Assembly (NCBI RefSeq): GCF_001882345.1
Contig: NZ_MINL01000001.1
Location: forward strand, 1,133,008-1,197,007
Origin: Halomonas sp. QHL1
Lineage (GTDB): Bacteria > Pseudomonadota > Gammaproteobacteria > Pseudomonadales > Halomonadaceae
Length of the DNA: 64,000 nucleotides
Reading direction: 5' to 3'
Under the pieces are notes generated by a model. That model was not told the DNA's origin and searched no databases. It saw only the letters and a program-made list of their open reading frames with translations. A program made the position numbers and the translations under genes. Below are positions 15,787 through 24,365 of this stretch, in pieces (within the stretch, counting starts at the first letter, position 1; every line of letters begins with the position of its first letter).

Positions 15787-16203
15787 ATCTGGTTTTTTTC
15801 AAAAACTTGATCATCTAATCATAGCTCGATTATTGGTGACGTATAACAGTGATTAGACTGCACGTTCTGATATTGAGTAAACGCCCCGCACTATTCAACA
15901 TTCTTATCAAGCGCGCCGAAATATCCCTAACCATCTGATATTTAAGAAAATTATTAATGATTTAGCAGCACGTCAACAATTCACTTACGCGCTCGCTTTC
16001 TGATCTAATCATACTCTATTCATAATATTGGCTTAGGTCACGTGGCTTTGCAGAAAAATATGCTGCCGCGGGCTTTGGGCAGCTGGCGCCGCCTTCGCGT
16101 GTTCCTTTGGCTCGTTCCTCGCCAAGCGTTACGCCGCGCTACAACTTCACTCCGGGCCATAGCCGCGGCATTATATTGCCCCTCATACCCTCCCTCCTCA
16201 TCT
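15787..16203. other. Non-coding flank of the cassette array
   Basis: This stretch holds no convincing gene. The part 15848-16040 is AT-rich. It may be a decayed attI or older attC, because the GTTATAC core is present but the preceding arm shows no good palindrome. No integrase gene is found on either strand. The part 16040-16200 is GC-rich and contains an imperfect inverted repeat. Confidence 0.5.
16064..16170. repeat. Imperfect long inverted repeat beside cobO
   Basis: Ends TGCCGCGGGCT (16064-16074) and AGCCGCGGCA (16161-16170) are near-perfect inverted copies. Inside, GGCTTTGG and its counterpart GGCTATGG also pair. It lies just past the cobO stop codon. It could be a mobile palindromic element, a terminator or a remnant recombination site. 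Confidence 0.45.
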
Positions 16204-16815
16204 TCAAAGCTCAATCCCTTTCTGGGCCTTAATACCTTGGTCTTTAAAAGCATGTTTGACCACTTTCATTTCAGTAACGGTGTCGGCGAGGTCGATGAGC
16301 TGTTGTGGGGCGTAGCGGCCGGTGACGACGGCGTGCTGCATTGCTGGGCGGGCTTGCAGGTCGTCGAGTACTTGGTCGAGGTCTAGGTACTCGTAACGAA
16401 GTGCGATGTTGAGTTCGTCGAGCAGTACCAGGTGGTAGCTTTCGTCTTGCAGCATGCGTTTGGCTTCTGCCCAGGCGGCGTTGGCGGCGGCGGCATCGCG
16501 TTCGCGGTCTTGAGTGTCCCAGGTGTAGCCCTGCCCCATTACGTGGTAATCCACGTTTGGCAGGTTACGGAAGAATGCCTCTTCGCCGGTACTAAACGCG
16601 CCTTTAATAAACTGCACCACACCCACTTTCATACCGTGGCCCAGGGCGCGGGCGAGCATGCCAAAACCGGAGCTGCTTTTGCCCTTACCAGGGCCGGTGA
16701 GCACTAGCAGCACGCCCTGCTCTTTATCGGCGCGGGCGATGCGCTCGTTCATGATTTTCTGCTTGGCCGCCATGCGCTGGGCATGGCGTTCGGGGGTTTT
16801 GGCATTCTCGCGCAT
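16204..16815 (-). CDS. cobO: Corrinoid adenosyltransferase CobO/BtuR
   Basis: A 203-residue enzyme that transfers the adenosyl group of ATP to reduced cob(I)alamin or cobinamide. The P-loop is LLVLTGPGKGKSSSGFG, followed by GVVQFIKGAFSTGEE and the Walker B-like LVLLDELNIALRYEYLD and RYAPQQLIDLADTVTEM, all typical of the BtuR/CobO/PduO-unrelated CobA family. The N-terminus ERHAQRMAAKQKIM fits. It is the last gene of the cobB-ytoQ-cobO run on this strand. Confidence 0.95.
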   Translation of the reverse strand: MRENAKTPERHAQRMAAKQKIMNERIARADKEQGVLLVLTGPGKGKSSSGFGMLARALGHGMKVGVVQFIKGAFSTGEEAFFRNLPNVDYHVMGQGYTWDTQDRERDAAAANAAWAEAKRMLQDESYHLVLLDELNIALRYEYLDLDQVLDDLQARPAMQHAVVTGRYAPQQLIDLADTVTEMKVVKHAFKDQGIKAQKGIEL

Positions 16816-16860
16816 GGGGCGTCCTCTTTATTAAGCTCTTTATTTAAGCTATTTATAAAT

Positions 16861-17301
16861 TCAGGCTTTTAGTATGTAGCGCAACGTCTCAACCACTTGA
16901 TCGGTCGTGGTGCACCAGGCTTGGGCTTGCGCGTCGACTTCTTTAAGCGGGTGAACGATGTCTTCGCTGTGTAGCGTGATGTAGGGCTTGGCCAAGGCGG
17001 CGCAGTAACCTGCATCGAAGGCGGCGTTCCATTGCTTGTACTGATCGCCAAAACGAACGACAACGAGGTCAGCCTGCTCGATCATGGTGCGGGTGCGAAT
17101 GGCGTTGACCTTGGATGACTGGTGATCACGCCAGAAGCCATTTTCCGGTTTACCCAGGTGGTCACCGGCGGCATCAGAGGCTGCGTGGTCCGTTACCGGG
17201 GCGGTAAACACGATATCCAGACCCGCTGCGTCAGCGCCGCGCTGAATCTCTTCGCGCCAGTCAGTGTGAATCTCGCCGGAAAGGTAGACGTAAAAGCTCA
17301 T
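16861..17301 (-). CDS. YtoQ-family protein
   Basis: A 146-residue cytoplasmic protein. MSFYVYLSGEIHTDWREEI, FTAPVTDHAASDAAGD and ADLVVVRFGDQYKQWNAAFDAG match the YtoQ family, which has a nucleoside 2-deoxyribosyltransferase-like fold. Its activity is not established. The start at 17301 follows AGGAGA. A longer frame start at 17343 is rejected. It is sandwiched between cobB and cobO, so a link to corrinoid or nucleotide metabolism is possible but unproven. Confidence 0.85.
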   Translation of the reverse strand: MSFYVYLSGEIHTDWREEIQRGADAAGLDIVFTAPVTDHAASDAAGDHLGKPENGFWRDHQSSKVNAIRTRTMIEQADLVVVRFGDQYKQWNAAFDAGYCAALAKPYITLHSEDIVHPLKEVDAQAQAWCTTTDQVVETLRYILKA

Positions 17302-17390
17302 GGTGTTCTCCTGCTGAGTTGCATATAGGTGTGAAAGGCACACAGCATAGCGCAGATCAATTTTATGGAAAAATCTTCCACATATTTTCG

Positions 17391-18704
17391 TTAGCCGTTA
17401 TTGATGCTGATTGGCTGCCCGGTAAAAATATCCGCGACCAGCTTGGGCGCAGAGGGAAAGTAGCCGTGGAAGTAGCTCGCCACCAGCCCGCCTTCACGGT
17501 AGATCGGTTCGGCTTCGCTTCCCGCCAGTTTGCGAGTGCGTGCTAGCGGCGTCATCGCGGTTTCAAGCAGCGAGTGGTGATAGGTATGGCCGCGCAGCTC
17601 GCCTGCCCCGGCGTGTAGGCTTTGCAGCCCTAGCGCGGTGAGTTTACCGGCCATTTTCGCGGTGCCGTTGAGAAGCCCGAGCATCCCGTGGCTTTCGCCC
17701 TCACCATCCACCAATTGCTCAACGCAGGCCATCAGGCCCCCGCACTCTGCGAGTATCGGTTTGCCCACACGGTGATGGGCGCGAATCGCCTCGAACATGC
17801 TGTGGTTGGCGCTCAATCGCGCCGCGTTAAGCTCGGGATAACCGCCCGGCAACCAGAGCGCATCGCATTCGGGTAACTGACGATCATTAAGCGGTGAAAA
17901 GAAGCTGACCTCTGCGCCCATGGCGCGCAGCACGTCTACATTGGCGCGGTAGATAAACGCAAAGGCGTCGTCTCGGGCAATCGCAATTCGCACGCCGCTA
18001 AGGTAATCCGGCACCGCCGCTGGCGGCTCCTCAGTTAACGTGACCAATTTGGGCAAACGGCCCAAGCCCGCCTCTTTTAATACCTCAGCAGCGACATCTA
18101 GCTGCGCATCCAGGCCGCTTAATTCACTGGCTTGCACTAGGCCCAAATGGCGATCGGGAATCTTCATTGCCTCATTGCGGGGAATGGCCCCCAGCAGCGC
18201 AATGCCTTCCGGCATGCTGTCAGCGAGAAGTTTGCCGTGGCCGGGGCTGCCGACGCGGTTGGCGATCACTTCATGAATAGCGAGGTCTGGGTGGTAGTTG
18301 GCCAGGCCTTGAGCCACCGCGCCAAAGGTTTGCGCCATGCCCCAGGCATCAATCACCGGCAGCGCGGGAATGCCCGCCAAAATCGCCAAATCAGCGCTGG
18401 AAGGCGAGCCATCAAACAGGCCCATGGAACCTTCGACCAGAATCACATCTGCTTCCTGGGCGGCTTCGGCCAAGCGCCAGCGGCACTCCTCTTCGCCGGT
18501 CATCCAGGGGTGAAGCTGATACACCGGCTGGCCGGAGGCCACTTCCTGAATCATGGGGTCAAGGTAATCGGGGCCGTGTTTGAACACCCGAACGGTAAGC
18601 CCGGCATTGCGGTGCAGCCGTGCCAGCGCCGCGGTGACCATTGATTTGCCCTGGCCGGAGCCAGGCGCACTAATTAGCGCTGCATGTGCTTTACCCTGAA
18701 ACAT
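17391..18704 (-). CDS. cobB: Cobyrinate a,c-diamide synthase (CobB/CbiA)
   Basis: A 437-residue ATP-dependent glutamine amidotransferase that amidates the a and c carboxylates of cobyrinate. The N-terminal P-loop is ISAPGSGQGKSMVTAAL, with FKHGPDYLDPMI and LVEGSMGLFDG next. The C-terminal triad-type GATase domain shows LWLPGGYPELNAARL and the nucleophile Cys in PILAECGGLMA. The length is normal. The other corrin-ring genes are not in the window. It is probably transcribed with ytoQ and cobO. Confidence 0.95.
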   Translation of the reverse strand: MFQGKAHAALISAPGSGQGKSMVTAALARLHRNAGLTVRVFKHGPDYLDPMIQEVASGQPVYQLHPWMTGEEECRWRLAEAAQEADVILVEGSMGLFDGSPSSADLAILAGIPALPVIDAWGMAQTFGAVAQGLANYHPDLAIHEVIANRVGSPGHGKLLADSMPEGIALLGAIPRNEAMKIPDRHLGLVQASELSGLDAQLDVAAEVLKEAGLGRLPKLVTLTEEPPAAVPDYLSGVRIAIARDDAFAFIYRANVDVLRAMGAEVSFFSPLNDRQLPECDALWLPGGYPELNAARLSANHSMFEAIRAHHRVGKPILAECGGLMACVEQLVDGEGESHGMLGLLNGTAKMAGKLTALGLQSLHAGAGELRGHTYHHSLLETAMTPLARTRKLAGSEAEPIYREGGLVASYFHGYFPSAPKLVADIFTGQPISINNG

Positions 18705-18845
18705 AACGATCCTTTTAACGGTTAATGGTTATCCCATTTCCATGCGTTAACGGCTGAGTGTCGGCGGGTCGAACCTTTCTTTGCTAAGGTGAAGGTGTTT
18801 GTTTGATTCAATTTTCCGCTTCGTTTCACCAACCGGGGTTACCGC

Positions 18846-19736
18846 ATGCGTCTTCTGTTTACTGGCGGCAGTGGCAAGGCTGGCCGCCATGCGACCGCTT
18901 ATCTTCGCGATCAAGGTCACCGAGTCACCAATCTGGATTGGGTGACGTCTGACGTATCCGGCATCACTACCCTGAAAACCGACCTGACCGATGCTGGCCA
19001 GGTGTTCAACGCGTGCCAGGCCTACGCCGGGTTAGACGAGCTTGAGCCAGGCACCGGCGTGCCGCGTTACGATGCCATTGTTCATTTCGCCGCCATCCCT
19101 GCCATCCTGCACCGGCCGGACAATGAGACCTACCGCATCAATACGTTGAGCACCTACAACGTGCTGGATGCCGCCACCAAACTGGGCATTCCCAAGGTTA
19201 TCTTCGCCTCCAGCGAGACCACCTACGGCGTCTGTTTCGCCGATGGGGAGAAGAAACCTGACTACCTCCCCATTGATGAAGAGCACCCCACCGTGCCTCA
19301 AGATAGCTACGCCATGAGCAAGGTGGTCAACGAAGTAACGGCACGCTCCTTTCAGGCACGTTCAGGCATCGACATCTACGGCCTACGCATCAACAACGTT
19401 ATCGAGCCCCACGAGTACCGTCAGAATTTTCCGGCCTACATGGATAACCCCGCCCTGCGTCGCCGCAACATATTCGCCTACATCGACGCCCGCGACCTGG
19501 GCCAGATGGTCGATTGCTGCCTCAAGACGGATGGCCTGGGCTATCAAGTGTTCAACGTCGCCAATGACGATTTGTCGGTTAGCCTAACCAACGCCCAAGT
19601 AATTGAGCGCTTCTACTCCGGGGTACCTATCAAACGCAAAATGGGCGAATTCGAGACCTTCTACAGCATCGAGAAAGCCCGCCGCCTGGTCGGCTTCGCA
19701 CCCCGCCACACCTGGCGGGATGAACTGGCGCAGTAG
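18846..19736 (+). CDS. NAD(P)-dependent epimerase/dehydratase family protein
   Basis: A 296-residue extended SDR. The nucleotide-binding GGSGKAGRHA (GxxGxxG) is at the start, VHFAAIP follows, and catalytic residues are Ser of FASSETTYG and Tyr/Lys of DSYAMSKVV. Sugar-nucleotide or uronate dehydrogenase-like chemistry is likely, but the substrate is not determinable. It is the only plus-strand gene inside the corrinoid region, between cobB and btuD, and ends three bases before btuD ends. Confidence 0.85.
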   Translation: MRLLFTGGSGKAGRHATAYLRDQGHRVTNLDWVTSDVSGITTLKTDLTDAGQVFNACQAYAGLDELEPGTGVPRYDAIVHFAAIPAILHRPDNETYRINTLSTYNVLDAATKLGIPKVIFASSETTYGVCFADGEKKPDYLPIDEEHPTVPQDSYAMSKVVNEVTARSFQARSGIDIYGLRINNVIEPHEYRQNFPAYMDNPALRRRNIFAYIDARDLGQMVDCCLKTDGLGYQVFNVANDDLSVSLTNAQVIERFYSGVPIKRKMGEFETFYSIEKARRLVGFAPRHTWRDELAQ

Positions 19737-19739
19737 GCA

Positions 19740-20510
19740 CTATCCTTTTATCGGCACAAATACCGGTGCGCCATCCACCTCTACCACCGCTAGCTTTTGG
19801 CGGTAGAGGCTTTCTAAAGCACTGGGCACCAGCATGCTATCTCGCGGGCCCCAGCACGCCTCGCCGCTGGGATACATCAGCAACACGTGGTCGCACCAGC
19901 GGGCAGCAAGGTTTAGGTCATGCAAACACATGATGACCGCCTGGCCCTGGGCGGCCTGTTCGGCCATTAGCGCCATCACGGCACTCTGATGATGTAGATC
20001 CAAGTGGTTAGTCGGTTCATCCGCCAGCCACACATTGGGTGCCTGGGTCAGCACGGTGGCAATCGCCACCCGCTGGCGCTCACCGCCGGAAAGCGTGCTC
20101 ACCAAGCGGTCACGCAGGTGTGCTACATCCATACGCTCAAGGGCGGTTTCCGCGCGGGCGTAGTCATCGGCGCCCTCCATCTGCCACGGTGAGAGGTAGG
20201 GATGACGACCAATCAGCGCGGTTTCCAGTACGGTCGCGGGAAAGCCATCCTGGCGATCTTGAAACACCAACCCCAATCGCTGAGCAACATGGCGGCGGCG
20301 CAGCTGACCAAGCGCCGACTCGTTAAGCTGAACGCTGCCTGAACGCGGCGCCTGAAGCCCGGCCAGGGTGTGCAATAGCGTCGTTTTGCCAGCGCCGTTA
20401 GGCCCTAACACACCCCAAACCTGGCCTGGCTCGATGGTTATATTAAGCGGGGTGCCGCCTTCGCGGCCGGGCACGTCGATGATGAGATCGCGGGTAGCCA
20501 GTACGCTCAT
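19740..20510 (-). CDS. btuD: Cobalamin ABC transporter ATP-binding protein
   Basis: A 256-residue ABC ATPase. Walker A is GPNGAGKTT, the signature is LSGGERQRVAIA, Walker B is VWLADEPTNHLD, with a Q-loop in LVFQDRQDG and a switch His in CLHDLNLA. It belongs to the siderophore/B12/haem (FecCD-partner) class. The start ATG overlaps the btuC stop by one base (TGATG). Together with btuC and btuF it energises corrinoid import across the inner membrane. Confidence 0.92.
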   Translation of the reverse strand: MSVLATRDLIIDVPGREGGTPLNITIEPGQVWGVLGPNGAGKTTLLHTLAGLQAPRSGSVQLNESALGQLRRRHVAQRLGLVFQDRQDGFPATVLETALIGRHPYLSPWQMEGADDYARAETALERMDVAHLRDRLVSTLSGGERQRVAIATVLTQAPNVWLADEPTNHLDLHHQSAVMALMAEQAAQGQAVIMCLHDLNLAARWCDHVLLMYPSGEACWGPRDSMLVPSALESLYRQKLAVVEVDGAPVFVPIKG

Positions 20511-21481
20511 CAGCGGCTCCGGTAGAGCAGAAACAGGAAGGTGGGTACGCCCAATAGCGCGGTAATGACCCCAACGGGCAGCTGTTCCGGAGCGATCATG
20601 GTGCGCGCCAGGGTATCGGCTAGCACTAACAGCGTGCCACCCGCCAGTGCGCAGGCGGGCAGTATCAGCCGCTGGTCGTTGCCTAACAGCAGACGCAGCA
20701 TATGTGGCACGACTAAACCGACAAAACCAATACTGCCAGCCGTGGTGACTGCAGCGGCGGTCAGTAAACTAGCGGCAACGTAGATACACCACTCAAGCGG
20801 CCGCACCGCCACGCCCAGCGCGGCGGCTTGCTGCGGGCCACGGGCCAGCACATTCAGGCTACGCCCAAGCGGAATCAACACCACGCAGGTCGCGAGTAAC
20901 AGCAATAGCGGCGGCCAAGGCGTGCGCGCATAGGAGAGATCGCCCATCAGCCAGTAAAGCATTCCCGGCAGGCGCTCGGCGGGGCTCAACGCCAGCATCA
21001 GCGTAATCACTGCGCCCCACCCTGCGGCAACGACGACCCCGGTAAGCAGCAGCCGCGAAGGCGTCCAGCCGCCGCTACCATGGGCCAAGCCGAAGACTAA
21101 AAACGTCGAAAATAGTGCGCCGCCAAACGCCGAACTTGAAATCGCCAGCCCGCCTAGCCCACCGAGCATGGCCGCCAGGGCGCCAATCGAGGCACCGCCG
21201 GAAAGTCCGAGTACATAAGGGTCAGCGAGGGGATTGCGCAGCAGCACTTGCATCAACGCCCCCGCTACCGCCAACAAGCCGCCAACGGCAAACGCCGAGA
21301 GCGCCCTGGGCAAGCGCAGCTCCATCACCATAGTGCGCGCCAATGCATCGCCCTCGCCTTGCAACAAGTCCCAAATTTGCGCAGGAGAAATCTGCGCGCT
21401 CCCAACACCAAGCGCTAAGAGTAGCGCTGCCAGCGCCGCTAGTAATAGCAGGCTAAGCGGGAGACCCAGGCGCGCTAGCAT
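20510..21481 (-). CDS. btuC: Cobalamin ABC transporter permease
   Basis: A 323-residue FecCD/BtuC-family permease with about ten membrane helices. Diagnostic parts are LRLPRALSAFAVGGLLAVAGALMQ, NPLADPYVLGLSGGASIGAL and GSIGFVGLVVPHMLRLLLGND (contact region for the ATPase). Its ATG overlaps the btuF stop by one base. The substrate is taken from the adjacent riboswitch and BtuB/BtuF genes. Confidence 0.93.
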   Translation of the reverse strand: MLARLGLPLSLLLLAALAALLLALGVGSAQISPAQIWDLLQGEGDALARTMVMELRLPRALSAFAVGGLLAVAGALMQVLLRNPLADPYVLGLSGGASIGALAAMLGGLGGLAISSSAFGGALFSTFLVFGLAHGSGGWTPSRLLLTGVVVAAGWGAVITLMLALSPAERLPGMLYWLMGDLSYARTPWPPLLLLLATCVVLIPLGRSLNVLARGPQQAAALGVAVRPLEWCIYVAASLLTAAAVTTAGSIGFVGLVVPHMLRLLLGNDQRLILPACALAGGTLLVLADTLARTMIAPEQLPVGVITALLGVPTFLFLLYRSR

Positions 21482-22404
21482 TAGCTGCGCTCTCGTTTTT
21501 GGCGGGCGATGTCGAGCTTTTCACACAGGAGCTGAGTGCCCTCCATCAGGCGCGGCGTGGGCCGCTGAATCAGTGAAGGCGGCACAAAGAAAAGGTTATC
21601 TTCCGCAACCGCCTTCAAGTTAGGGTACTGCTCCCAATGGGTCAGCCAGTGGCGGTTCTCTTCGCCCATGCCCCCGGCAATAATCGCTTCAGGATTGGCT
21701 GCCAGTACCGCTTCATCATCGATGCGCGGCACCAGGCGAGTTTGTTCGCCAAACACATTCTTACCGCCACAAATCTCAACCACCTGGCCGATAAGGTGAT
21801 GGTCGTTAACACTCATTAACGGCTCGTCCCAGACTTGGTAGAAGGTAGGCACAGGTTCGCGATCTCGATAGCGCTCTTCCAGGTCATTCATGGTAGTACG
21901 GAAATTATCGGCCACCGCCTGTCCAGCTTCTTCGGTGCCTGCCAGCCGCGCCAAGCGCTCGATGGCGCTGGCAACGCCGTCCATATCGCGAGGCTCAATA
22001 TAGAACACCGGCATGCCTAAGGCTTCGAGGGTTTCAAGCTGTTCAGCGGGGTTGCCGGTTACCCACCCAATCACTAAATCCGGCGCCAAGCCCACCAGCT
22101 TTTCTAAATCAATCCGGGTGTGGCTGCCCACCGAGGCTACTTGTTTAGCTTCCGGTGGATAGTCGCTATACGAGACGACGGCGACTACTTGATCGCCGGC
22201 GCCAGCCGCATAGGTCAGTTCAGTAGCGCCGGGTGAAAGAGTGGCAATGCGATGAGCGGAATTGTAAAGGCAGACCTCACGGTCACGATCATCCACTGCG
22301 CAACGCGAGTGGTCGTGTGCCGGTGCAACCGTTGTCATCATTAGCAGCGCGAGGCCCAGGGCCCCGCGCGCTAAGCCATTTTTTCTATTGGCCAAAGTGG
22401 ACAC
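21481..22404 (-). CDS. btuF: Cobalamin-binding periplasmic protein BtuF
   Basis: A 307-residue class III substrate-binding protein. It has a signal peptide (LARGALGLALLMMTTVAPAHA-like, here ending VAPAHDH), then RIATLSPGATELTYAAGAGDQVVAV, VGSHTRIDLEKLVGLAPDLVIGW and a second lobe with PEAIIAGGMGEENR. The start is GTG 22404, which overlaps the btuB stop by 20 bases, so the genes are translationally linked. Confidence 0.92.
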   Translation of the reverse strand: MSTLANRKNGLARGALGLALLMMTTVAPAHDHSRCAVDDRDREVCLYNSAHRIATLSPGATELTYAAGAGDQVVAVVSYSDYPPEAKQVASVGSHTRIDLEKLVGLAPDLVIGWVTGNPAEQLETLEALGMPVFYIEPRDMDGVASAIERLARLAGTEEAGQAVADNFRTTMNDLEERYRDREPVPTFYQVWDEPLMSVNDHHLIGQVVEICGGKNVFGEQTRLVPRIDDEAVLAANPEAIIAGGMGEENRHWLTHWEQYPNLKAVAEDNLFFVPPSLIQRPTPRLMEGTQLLCEKLDIARQKRERS

Positions 22405-24205
22405 TCAAGAACCCTGCCCGGCCGGCGTTAATGTAATCACTCGTCGTTTCATACTCTTTATCAAAGGCATTTTCTACCGTAACACGAGCCGTCCAGAGCG
22501 GCGCAAACTGCCAGCCTGCACGCAAGTTAACCAGCCCATAGCCATTCAAGCGCTCGGTATTGGCGGCATTATCGTAGCGGTGATTCTGCGCGACTAATGA
22601 ACCACCCAGCGACCAATCACCAAGCTCGCGGTCTGCATCCAAACGCACACTTTGGGTGGCGCGGCGGGCTAATCGATTGCCGGTATCCTGGTCTTCTGGG
22701 TCCAGGTAGGTAAAGGCGGCCTGCAGTGTCCATTCGTTAACTTCGACGCCGCTTGAAAGTTCGGCACCGCGAATGCGCGCGTTATTAACGTTTTGCGGCG
22801 CGAATAAGCCACTTGGGGTCGGCGCCCAGGCAATAAGATCGTCGTAATCGTTTTGGAAAGCGGCCAAGTCCCAGAACCACTGGTTGTATTGGCCGCGAAC
22901 GCCCACTTCAATAGTTTCTGAGCTTTCCGGGTTGAGATCAGGGTTGCCAGAATTCGGCCAATAGAGGTCATTAAAACTTGGCGCTTTAAACGCAGTGCCT
23001 ACGCTGGCACGAAGCGTGTGGTAGTTATCTAGATCGTAACCTATTGCCAGGCTACCGGTGACTTCATCGCCGTAAGCTTCATTGTCGTCGTAACGCAGGC
23101 TTACTTGAATGGCGAACGGAGAGAAGTCGAGCAGCCCTTGGGTAAACACAGCAGTATTATCGCGACTGGTGACATCAAAATCATTTGTGCTTGAAACGCG
23201 GTCTTCGCTGATTTCCGCCCCAGCAATTAACTCATGGGCGCCAAATTGGAGATTGTTCTGCCAGCGGGCGGTTTGGGTGCGGGTATCAATGACCGAGCTA
23301 CCGAAATTATCAATTGTGTCCAGCTCATCACGGGCTTCGCTAAGGGTGACGCGACTGCGCCAGGTATCGGTTATCGGCAATTCGCCGTAAATACCTGCTA
23401 CCTGCTGGACAAAGTCATTCTCACCGCCATCATATTCGTTGTTACCGCGAGCACGCAGTGCCAGCACGCCCACTTCAGCGCCACTTTCAAAGGTGTGCGA
23501 CACCCTCGCAAGCGCAGAGGTGTTGTCGTAGCCTTTGTCTTCACCACCCCTGCGAATGGGCTGGCCGTCGGTATTGAAATGGCTACCGGCAAAGCTGTAG
23601 CGCGTGCCTCCCTCGCGGCCAGAAACACCTGCGCTTATTCGCTGGGTATTAAATGAGCCACCGCCGACTGACATTCTGGGTTGCGGACCCTCTTCATCAC
23701 CATCAGGCGTAAAGAGTTGAATAACGCCGCCGACTGCATCGGCGCCGTAAAGGCTACCGCGCGGCCCGCGCACGATTTCCGCACGGTCAAACATGCGTGG
23801 GTCTAAATACTGGAATGCTGCCCCACCCGACGTGGCGGAGCGCAGACGAATGCCATCAATCATTAGCACGGAGGCATCGCTGGGCGCACCGCGCAGGTAA
23901 ACGCTGCTGCTTTTGCCAAAACTGCCGTTGCTAGTGATATCAACGCCCGGCTGGCCGCGCAGAAGATCGGTCAGGCTAGTGGGGTCTTGGCGGCGAAAAG
24001 TGGCTTCATCCAGCACGCTGACAGGTGAAAGGCTCTCGTTGGCAGTGCGAGGCGCTAACGCAGCAGTAACAACGACAGGATCTAGCGCCGCTAATTCGGT
24101 CGTCGCTTCAGCATATTGGGCCTGGGCAGAAAAGGAGATGGCTAGCGGTAACGCAGCCATACAAAACGCCGCCCGTTTGGCGGTGGTGTGGAAACGGTGA
24201 TTCAT
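22385..24205 (-). CDS. btuB: TonB-dependent cobalamin receptor BtuB
   Basis: A 606-residue outer-membrane receptor. The signal peptide starts MNHRFHTTAKRAAFCMAALP, the TonB-box region is LDPVVVTAALAP, and the plug domain shows DLLRGQPGVDITS and SVYLRGAPSDASVLMIDGIR, then RGPRGSLYGADAVGGVIQLFT. A 22-strand-type barrel follows, ending in aromatic FLSVHFGQ. The size matches E. coli BtuB (614). The start at 24205 follows AAGGGA. The frame extends further upstream but without a ribosome site. It is under the cobalamin riboswitch and leads btuBFCD. Confidence 0.94.
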   Translation of the reverse strand: MNHRFHTTAKRAAFCMAALPLAISFSAQAQYAEATTELAALDPVVVTAALAPRTANESLSPVSVLDEATFRRQDPTSLTDLLRGQPGVDITSNGSFGKSSSVYLRGAPSDASVLMIDGIRLRSATSGGAAFQYLDPRMFDRAEIVRGPRGSLYGADAVGGVIQLFTPDGDEEGPQPRMSVGGGSFNTQRISAGVSGREGGTRYSFAGSHFNTDGQPIRRGGEDKGYDNTSALARVSHTFESGAEVGVLALRARGNNEYDGGENDFVQQVAGIYGELPITDTWRSRVTLSEARDELDTIDNFGSSVIDTRTQTARWQNNLQFGAHELIAGAEISEDRVSSTNDFDVTSRDNTAVFTQGLLDFSPFAIQVSLRYDDNEAYGDEVTGSLAIGYDLDNYHTLRASVGTAFKAPSFNDLYWPNSGNPDLNPESSETIEVGVRGQYNQWFWDLAAFQNDYDDLIAWAPTPSGLFAPQNVNNARIRGAELSSGVEVNEWTLQAAFTYLDPEDQDTGNRLARRATQSVRLDADRELGDWSLGGSLVAQNHRYDNAANTERLNGYGLVNLRAGWQFAPLWTARVTVENAFDKEYETTSDYINAGRAGFLSVHFGQ

Positions 24206-24365
24206 GTGAGATCCCTTGCTCGTCGTGCTCACCCGCACAACGCAGTTTTTTTGACCGAACGCAGGGAAAAGCAAGGGAGTAACGATAGCGTTGCGCCACC
24301 GTTCACTGCCCTAAGAACGCCCTCCGCGCCTCGGCATGGTTTGGTTCAGTTAGAACCATTACTCT

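Larger units (their letters stand above)
14620..15846 (-). mobile_element. Two-gene integron cassette (SLATT-like + RibA-like)
   Basis: Boundaries follow the G|TTRRRY rule. The reverse strand reads G|TTATAC at 15847-15841 and the matching own attC ends with G at 14620. The cassette is 1227 bp, carries two same-strand genes, and is AT-rich. Cassettes normally hold one gene, so keeping two overlapping-spaced genes suggests a functional pair. Confidence 0.65.

Noticed and set aside
15848..16200. Integron integrase gene or attI beside the first cassette
   Set aside because: No frame on either strand carries tyrosine-recombinase motifs, and the sequence before G|TTATAC shows no clear palindrome or known attI pattern.
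16038..16253. Minus-strand frame overlapping the end of cobO
   Set aside because: Arg/Ala-rich translation of the inverted repeat, overlaps the cobO coding end. More likely non-coding structure.
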